Shown here: piece by piece, positions 56,138 to 64,000 of the stretch
How positions within the stretch are numbered: the first letter of the stretch is position 1
Layout: each line of letters opens with the position of its first letter
From: Costus lasius
Lineage: Eukaryota > Streptophyta > Magnoliopsida > Zingiberales > Costaceae
Length of the DNA stretch: 64,000 nucleotides
Assembly (NCBI GenBank): GCA_027563935.2
Contig: CM050454.1
Coordinates: forward strand, 76,714,596 to 76,778,595
Direction of reading: 5' to 3'
The notes under the pieces: generated by a model
The model's input: only the letters and a program-made list of their open reading frames with translations
Database searches by the model: none
Told to the model about the DNA's origin: nothing
Translations under genes and position numbers: made by a program

Positions 56138-59100
56138 CTAATGGTTGAGAAATCTCAAACCCATATTATTACAGTGCTTCTCATGCTTCTGCTGCGCCAG
56201 AGGCTTGGTAAGCGGGTCAGCCAGATTGTCATTTGTATGAACCTTGCATATTTTGATCTCGCCACGATCAATGATCTCCCGGATCAAATGAAACCGTCTC
56301 TGTATGTGCTTGGACTTCTGGTGCGACCGTGGTTCCTTTGCTTGTGCGATTGCTCCAGTGTTATCACAGAAGATAACCAAAGGGTCAACACTTGAAGGAA
56401 CAACACCAAGTTCTCTCACGAACTTACGAATCCACACTGCCTCCTTGGATGCTTCCGAGGCTGCAACATACTCGGCTTCTGTTGTGGAATCAGCAACAGT
56501 TGACTGTTTGAAACTCTTCCACACCACTGCTCCACCATTCAAGCTAAAAACATAGCCTGATTGCGATCGAAAATCATCCTGGTCCGACTGGAACGAAGCG
56601 TCAGTATATCCCTCTATACTGAGTTCTTCCTGACCACCATATATCAAGAACATATCTTTGGTCCTCCGCAGATATTTTAAGATGTTCTTGACTGCAATCC
56701 AGTGTGCCTGTCCTGGATTACTTTGGAATCGACTGGTCACGCTTAACCCGTAAGCGACGACAGGGCGAGTACACAACATCGCATACATTATGAACCCAAT
56801 AGCCGAAGCATAAGGCGTATTGTCCATTTCATCTTTCTCAGTCTGTGTTTGTGGTCACTGACTCCTCGAAAGATTCAGACCATGTCTGACTGGAAGATAT
56901 CCTCGTTTAGAATTCTCTAAATGAAATCTCTCCAGGACTTTATCGATGTAAGTACTCTGGCACAGCCCGAGAAGCCTCTTAGATCTATCCCTGTAGATCT
57001 TCACACCTAATACATAGGCTGCTTCTCCTAGATCTTTCATCTGAAAACATTTTCCTAACCATGCTTTAACAGCATGCAGTTCAGGAATATCGTTTCCAAT
57101 GATTAAGATATCATCGACGTAGAGGACTAGGAAAGTAATCACGCTCCCACTAAACCTCTTATATACACACGGGTCATCTTCGTTCTTGATGAAGCCAAAC
57201 TCAGAGATTGATTCATCAAAATGAATATTCCAGCTTCTAGATGCTTGTTTAAGTCCATAAATGGACTTCTTTAACTTGCATATTTTATGACGATCTGATG
57301 GATTAGTGAAACCTTCAGGTTGTGTCATATACACATCCTCATCCAGTTTTCCATTAAGGAAAGCGGTCTTCACATCCATCTGCCAGATCTCATAATCGTA
57401 ATATGCAGCTATCGCGAAAAGAATCCGAATAGACTTAAACATGGCTACAGGTGAGAAAGTTTCATCATAATCTATCCCGTAGATTTGTTTGAAACCTTTC
57501 GCAACAAGCCTGCCTTTATAGGTAACTACGTTACCATCCATGTCAATCTTCTTCTTGAAGATCCATTTACAGCCTATGGGGATTACTCCCGGAGGCGGAT
57601 CAACCAAATCCCAGACATGGTTATCTGACATGGAGTCCATCTCGGCTCGCATAGCTTCAAGCCATCTAGCTGACTCCGGTCCACTGACCGCATCCGCATA
57701 AGTGAGGGGTTCATCATTATCAATGATGTAGACTCCGTCATAGCGCTCAGGCTGACGACGGATCCTTCCCGATCTACGCGGCTCCCGTGATATCTGAGCC
57801 TCAGGTTGTACAATAACCTGTTCTACCGGCTCAGGCACATCCAACTGTGCTTGACTACTTTGTCCTTCCTCTGGATTCTCATCCAGCTTTATTTCTCTCC
57901 CACTGGCTTCTTGCAGAAGAAACTCCTTCTCAAGAAATATGGCCGTTCGAGCAACAAATACCTTGTTCTCTTTGGGATCGTAGAAATAATAACCCTTAGT
58001 TTCCTTAGGGTAACCGACAAAGATGCATTTCTCAGATCTGCTCTCCAGTTTCCCAGAGGCGAGCTTTTTGACATAAGCCTCGCAACCCCAGATCCTGATA
58101 AATGTCAAGCTCGGCTGTTTCCCATACCATAACTCATATGGCGTCTTTGAAACTGCCTTGGATGGCACTCGGTTTAGTACCTTTGCAGCTGTTTCCAGTG
58201 CAAATCCCCAAAAGGAATATGGAAGAGTAGCCTGACTCATCATAGAACGAACCATATCAAGCAACGTTCTATTTCTCCTCTCGGACACACCATTCCATTG
58301 CGGTGTTCCAGGCAGAGTGAGCTGTGAGATAATCCCACACTCCTTCAGATAGTCAGTAAATGTATGACTCAGGTATTCTCCACCTCGATCAGAACGAAGT
58401 GCCTTGATATTTCGGCCTAGCTGATTTTGTACTTCATTCTTGAACTCTTTGAACTTGTCAAAAGATTCACTCTTATGTCTCATCAAATAGACATAACCAT
58501 ACCTACTGAAATCATCAGTAAAGGTAATGAAGTACTGATAGCCACCTTTGGCATGTTTACTAAATGGCCCACACACATCACTGTGTATAAGGTCAAGTAA
58601 ACCTGAAGCCCTTTGACCTTTGTTAGGAAAAGGTGACTTCGTCATTTTACCCATCAAACAAGCTTTGCATGTATCAATCTCCTCATAGGAGAAAGATCCC
58701 AGCAGTCCATGATCATGCAACCGCTTAATGCGCTTCTTGTTAATATGGCCTAAACGACTATGCCATAACAAGGTGCTGTCATCAGCATACTTGGCTTTCT
58801 TATTATCAATGTTTTGTATAGAATATTCCATGTCCAACATGAATAACCCATTGTTAATTGAACCAGTAGCATAAACAATATTATCAAGAGAAAGTACACA
58901 CTTTGAAATATTGCATTCAAAGGCAAATCCTTTCCTGACAAGAGCAGGAATAGAGATAATATTCTTGGTTATACTGGGTACAAAATAACAATTGTTTAAT
59001 TCCAATACAATGCCAGATGGTAAAGAAATGAAATAGTCTCCTACAGCAACAGCAGCAACCCGTGCCCCGTTTCCAACGCGTAGGTCTACCTCATGCTGTC

Positions 59101-60022
59101 CCACCTGCCTTCTTCTCTTGAGTTCCTGTACATTTGAACAAATGTGAACTCCACATGCAGTGTCCAACACCCATGAAATAGAAGAAGAAGATAACATGAC
59201 CTCAGTCACATATATACCTGAGCCAGAAGCGATGCTTCCCCTCTTCTCTCCTTGGAGCGCTTTACAGTCCTTTTTCCAGTGACCCAGCTGGCCACAGTGG
59301 AAACACCTGTTGTCCTTCGACCGCTTCACCTTTTGTTTCAGCGCCTTACTGTAGTTCTTGACAGGGGCTTTGCCCTTCTTCCCCTTCTTCTTGTTCCTGA
59401 AAGGAACCATTAAGACAGAGGTTGAAGGCTTTCCCTTCAGAGTTTCCTCAGTAGTCAAGAGCATATTCAGCAGCTCTGCCGGAGTACAATCGATTTTGTT
59501 CATATTAAAGTTAATAATGAACGCATCGAAAGAGGGCGGGAGAGACTGCAGAATAATGTCTACAGCAAGCTCCTGGTTGATGGTATGCCCCAGTTTCTCC
59601 AGAGCCTCCTTGTGCCCAATCATCTTGAGCACGTGAGCTCCCACTGGGCTCCCTTCAGCCAGTTTGCTCTGAAAGAAAAGCTTTGTCAGATTATAGCGTT
59701 CTGTCCTCGCCTGTGCAGCATACAGCATCTTGAGGTTCGCTATAATCTCTATAGCCGACATATCCTCATGCTGACGCTGCAGCGGTGGCGTCATAGACGC
59801 TAGCATCAGGCAAGCGACATCAATGCTATCATTGACGTGCTTTTCATAGGCATCACGAACCGCCCTTGCGGCGTTCGCAGCGGGTTGAGGCGGCACAGCC
59901 GTCTCGAGGACATACAGTTTCCTCTCTGCCTTAAGAACGATCTTAAGGTGTCCGAACCAGTCTGAGAAGTTTGGCCCAGCAAACTTCTCCCTTTCCAGTA
60001 GGGATCGCACATTGAAGCTCAT
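56138..60022 (-). pseudogene. gag-pol: F1-g gag-pol, intact but for one nonsense codon
   Basis: The gene has 1294 sense codons' worth of F1 polyprotein in one frame, from ATGAGCTTC at 60022 to CCATTAG at 56138. TGT has become TGA at 56855-56857 (residue 1056), in the linker between RT and RNase H. Zinc knuckle, protease DTACG, integrase HHCC and D,D35E (with NGVSERR), and RT YVDD are all present upstream. RNase H is intact but out of reach behind the stop. Other changes include TRPVVAYG for TRPDVAYG and IGFIMY for IGSIMY near the stop. A truncated Gag-PR-IN-RT could be made. A sequencing error at this single base is possible. Confidence 0.95.
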
Positions 60023-61780
60023 GGTGTTCGTTGCTGCAGGAATCTACAACAATGCAAGAACAGCAAGGTCAGTATCAATGTTTAGAATCAATCCAGGACT
60101 TAAGAAAGATTCTTTTTCTCACTATTTTATCTAGCTGAAAAATCCAGCAAAACAGCCCGAAAGAGTAGAACTCTTTTAGTGAGATGGGATCCAGATTTCA
60201 TACTTGGTCTCCGCGTCCCGCTCAGGCGAGATAAGATGCACAGAGAGTACAAGCACTAGTTTCTGGTAGGCAGTCCCTGCCAATCACCAACCCGTGTGAT
60301 TCCCCTTCATCTGGGCAATCCAGCAGACTGTGCCAACTGAGTTGGTACAACACAATCTCTGACCCCACAGATGGCTGCCTCCATGTGCTACCATATGCGC
60401 CACATATGTAGCCTACATGGTCAAGCTGACCCGACCTACTCCCTGGACCACCACGTGCTATGCTGAGCAACGAGAAGCGATAAATCCCTTCTCTGTAACA
60501 CGCAGGTGAAATCCCGCACCGTCTGAAGATAGATGGACGTGCCCACTGAGTGGGTACAACACGGCTCCAACGATAGTCAGAACAGTGAGGTTTCGCGTCA
60601 GAAGGCATTACGTGCTTGATATTTTAGCGTTTGGATTTTAACGGTCTTTTATCTTCTTACTATCAGGCAAATCCTATGGCTATAGCAGAAGATAAATAAA
60701 TCATGCTGTTCTACTTATATAAACAATAACAGAAAGCATGGATCTTATGTGGTAAAAGCCCATAGCCTAAGTAAGACCTTAAGATACTTAAGTCTTCACT
60801 TGCTCTTATTGGGTCTTTAGCATCTCATCTGGTCCAACCCAGGGCCCTTACGCCAAGAGCACCTCAGGTGCGCCACCAGCTGAATGCCCCTCTGGGATGT
60901 GTGCCTTTGTGCTCTTGTCTAATCAAAATACATTTTGATCTATCTAGACAAGTTTGACTCGCAGGTCAATTATACAGTAAATTAATTAAAGTGATACGCA
61001 GATCACAAAAATAATAATTTACAAGTTTAATTCCAGGCACGCAGGCCCCAGCACAGCACACATTTAACATGGGCAACCCACATAAGAATAAATAAACAAG
61101 CATAGGCATCAATCAACATGTGATCCAATTAAAAGAAAATAAAATTTTGAAAACCCCATTGGCATCAATTTTAATTTTCTTATGTGCCCTACAACCTTAC
61201 AACGGTCCATTGATAGGGATCCACTCATCCATCTAGTTAGATCCATGCCCTTGCATGCACCAAGTCCTAACTGACTCGAGTTGACCTAATGGTCAACCAT
61301 GCATGCGCCAAGGGCTGAACAACCAACATGAGTTCTGGCAAGCGGGTGTGACCCCGGGCCTAACTCATGTGTGTTCAGGGGTTGTCTCAACCAGACCTCG
61401 CTACACGCCTGTGATGCAATCGACCTATAGCCACCTCGTGCTTGCGCACAGGTGCCATCTGGTCGATCCATCTAGGCTGTCAGATGGTCTGATCAGACTA
61501 TGTGGATCTAACCTAGAGGGTGACTTCAACCCCATCAACCCGTCTAAGGGTTTATAGTAAGTGCATATAGATCTAAATGTTTGCGCGCAAGTAGATATAA
61601 GTTTTGATGAAATACCATTCAACATACTTAACATGCGCCAACAAGAACATGCATAAACATGAACATCACACATGCGCCAAAACACCTAAACCTAGCATGT
61701 AGTTGCGCATGTGAAATAGATCTATACTAACAAGGATCACAAAACAAACAAAGCAATCATATGAACATATATTAACCTGC
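60023..61780 (-). other. F1-g untranslated leader
   Basis: It has TCA-loop hairpins and CTGCGW hairpins (for example 61036-61047). It lacks the SINE-like module: the sequence passes through AATGCCCCTCTGG at about 60882-60894, where other copies have about 60 extra bases between two ATGCGCCT repeats. Confidence 0.85.
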
Positions 61781-61791
61781 CTCTGATACCA
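61781..61791 (-). other. Primer binding site of F1-g
   Basis: TGGTATCAGAG followed by G instead of C, so 11 of the 12 usual bases match. Confidence 0.88.
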
Positions 61792-61793
61792 AT

Positions 61794-63502
61794 TGTTAGG
61801 GTCCCCTTCAAGGGGGAGCGAGAAACCCTAAGGTGAGTACCCCTTTCAAGAGGGGGGCGCAAGTGACCTTTCTTTAACTTAGCAGCGGAATTAGGGTTTC
61901 ACATTTGATCGCATGCTATACATTCATATGATCAACTTAAACATCAAGATAAGATGCGTTACCATGGCCATGAGAAGGAGGCGACTTGGAAGCAAAGACC
62001 AAGAGAGATCTTCTCCACAAGCGACGCACACAAGAAGAGAGATGACTTCTTCTTGTTGATCTTTGTGCTAGCAAAGATCTTCAAGTGTCCTTGCCGAATG
62101 GAAGGGATGAAGAGATGATAGCTTGGCCGAGAGTTGTTGTTTTCGTCAACACCTTCTCCCTTCGAGAGTGCAAGCAAAAACTCGTCTCACTTGTCTTCGA
62201 AACCGTGAGGGAGAGAGAGCTCATCAAATGAAAGAAACGGTTACCATTAATGTGTAACCCCCTTCATTAATGCCTCCATAATTCCATGCGTTCACCTTAT
62301 GTGAACCAACCGAAACCCCTCTAAATTGAACCAAGCGTTCACCCTTGTGAACCGGTTCAATTAGGTTTGGTTCAAAGACCAATGAACCCAAGCCACTTGG
62401 TCTAGATCATATTAAACCCTAAGGTTCCAGATCTAACCGTTCATCTCCTGATGCTCCTGATCTCACCGATCTAGCATCGCCTCTCTCGATCGAAGCTTAC
62501 CAATCTCAAGCCCTAATCAATCAAACATGATCAGACCAGATCTCACTTACAATCAGAGATTAAATCCCTTTAAACTGAACCCAAACAATTCAGTCCACAC
62601 GATCTGACTCAAGTAAGCCATATCATCAAATTGTGCGACCCTGAGGGTTTCCTTTAAATGTCGGTAACGATAACTTTCGTTATCACGATCAGTGAGGGGT
62701 ATCTAGCAACACATCACTGTCTCCCGATATAAAGGAAAGAGTCTTCCAAGACTACTCCCAAAACACAGCACAAGGGTGAATGCACCTCACTAGGCATACA
62801 TGTTTCCTTTGCCACTGGATGTTCTTATTGGACAAGCGTGTCAAGCCTGTATCTCCAATATGATGAGCATGATTAGACCAGATGAACATAGTCACCTGGG
62901 TATGGCCATACTCTTTCTCAATCATCTCATTTAAGGGGGCCCCTGTAGAACATCACACTCCAATTAAGGAGACGGCAATCCTATATCTATCACTAGTGTC
63001 CTAACTTGATTCATGCTCACCATCCAAGATAGTCTATAATCATTGTGTTTCAAATGATATTGAACTACCTCAAAATAATGACAATCATCATTTAGAAACA
63101 CAAGTGATCTCAAGTCAAAGGACATGTGCCACTTGTAGCATACAAGGATTATTCACATTGTGACAAGCAATTGAATATCCTAGTAGGGTCTGTCCAGTAC
63201 ATCCAATGTACCCATGAGTCTACATCTTATTCCATGCTCGAAGCATCCTATAAGATTAGAACACATATTAGTCTCAATCATATCAAGGCTGTCTCAAGTT
63301 CACCAAGATATCTCGACTAAGGACATTACTGCATGTCTGCCTAGCTGAACAGCTTTGAGACATTATTCAGAAGTACACTAATTGCAGCAGACAAGGTAAC
63401 AACCTGAATAACAACCATGCCTTTATAAACACAAGAGTTTATTACATGAGACTGATACAATCCCAAGGCCTCAAACATTAGCCTTAAGGGCATACCCCAA
63501 CA
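61794..63502 (-). repeat. F1-g 5' LTR
   Basis: The LTR is 1709 bp, nearly identical to the 3' LTR. The 28-nt block is at 62691-62718. Confidence 0.95.
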
Positions 63503-63507
63503 AATTG
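63503..63507. repeat. Target site duplication AATTG (right, F1-g)
   Basis: It matches 54404-54408. The F1-f LTR resumes. Confidence 0.94.
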
Positions 63508-64000
63508 GTCTTTGAACCAAACCAATTTGAACCGGCTCATCAAGTGAGCGCTTGGTTCAATTGGAGAATGAGTTTTGGAAGGTTCATGAACGCATGAATG
63601 CTTGGAGTTAGGGACTTTCTATATTTGGAAAGTCGGTTTTCAATTTGAGAAAACGTCTCCACATTTTGAGTGAAACAACTCCACTTCGTTTTGTGACATC
63701 CTCTCGCCTCTTCCTCACGACGACTCTCGCGTGTGGAGATAGAACTCACGCCAAGGAAGAGTGGGGCAAGCCTAGTAATCGTCTCTTCATCCCTTCAACC
63801 GATCAAGGATACTTTGGAGCCTTGCTAGCACAAGGAGTGACAAAGGAGTAGGCCATCTTCCTCTTGTGTGCGATTCCCTTTGGAGAAGAAGCAATCGACT
63901 CTTTGCTTCCAAGGCGCCATCTAAGCTATGGCAATGGTATGATCGTTTTTGTTGATCTTTGCAAGCTTTTTATCTAGTTGATCATATAACATGCAAGTTG
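63508..64000 (+). repeat. F1-f LTR, second part, cut by the window edge
   Basis: It continues the F1-f LTR (GGTCTTTGAACCAAACC...). It holds a TATA-like CTATATTTGG near 63620. The last stretch before the LTR end lies outside the window. Confidence 0.88.

Larger units (their letters stand above)
54409..63502 (-). mobile_element. F1-g copia LTR retrotransposon, youngest copy
   Basis: The complete element is 9094 bp on the minus strand with AATTG duplications. The two 1709-bp LTRs differ at about four positions by eye. The only clear lesion in gag-pol is one nonsense codon. It inserted in the F1-f LTR. Confidence 0.97.

Noticed and set aside
9848..63502. Assignment to a named copia lineage (Tork, TAR, Angela and others)
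   Set aside because: Motifs are clearly Ty1/copia, but lineage needs a phylogeny that cannot be run here.
1..64000. Host genes, CRISPR arrays, rRNA or bacterial operons
   Set aside because: No non-transposon coding sequence, no spaced short-repeat array and no rRNA similarity recognised by eye.

Overview
The window is plant nuclear DNA made almost entirely of nested LTR retrotransposons. No host gene, rRNA, tRNA gene or CRISPR array was found. The plant call rests on long LTRs with initiator-Met-tRNA-type primer sites (TGGTATCAGAGC), single-frame Ty1/copia gag-pol genes, and a LINE fragment with a plant-type N-terminal region plus zinc knuckle. The species cannot be told from what is seen.

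I name two copia-like families. F1 has LTRs of about 1.7 kb, elements of about 9.1 kb and a 1293-1294-codon gag-pol. Seven F1 copies are present. F1-a (minus) runs off the left edge and resumes at 21225-25550. F1-b (minus, 2982-21224) sits inside F1-a. F1-c (plus, 9848-18954) sits inside the leader of F1-b. F1-d (plus, 28200-37678) and F1-e (plus, 41921-51043) sit inside two F2 LTRs. F1-f (plus, LTR 53287-54408 and 63508 to the edge) sits in F2-right. F1-g (minus, 54409-63502) sits inside the F1-f LTR. All five F1 copies with both ends in view have perfect 5-bp target duplications (GACTT, GGATC, CAAAC, TATAG, AATTG), which fixes the insertion order. F2 has LTRs of about 2.26 kb. Two F2 copies lie head to head (F2-left minus, F2-right plus) around a 2.4-kb decayed LINE piece (38049-40425), the oldest layer seen.

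Only F1-d (CDS 32093-35974) has an uninterrupted polyprotein: Gag with zinc knuckle, protease, integrase, reverse transcriptase, RNase H. F1-g has one nonsense codon and nearly identical LTRs. F1-c has two stops. F1-e has two stops, a 4-bp deletion and a lost RNase H Asp. F1-a and F1-b are more decayed and have lost the gag ATG. Each intact layout reads 5' LTR, primer site, 1.8-kb leader, gag-pol, polypurine tract, 3' LTR.

The most unusual signals are non-coding. (1) A 28-nt block is identical in all 14 LTR copies of both families; its closing stem covaries and a second hairpin follows, with GNRA loops in F1. (2) The leader carries three hairpins with nearly the same hexaloop CTGCGW, and F2 has one too. 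(3) Another hairpin set has family-specific loops (TCA in F1, CCTC in F2) on covarying stems. (4) The leader holds a tRNA/SINE-like A-box/B-box module, deleted in the youngest copy. There is also a clear tract of LTR-to-LTR gene conversion, and a 380-bp tandem duplication confined to one LTR of F1-d. All counts were made by eye.
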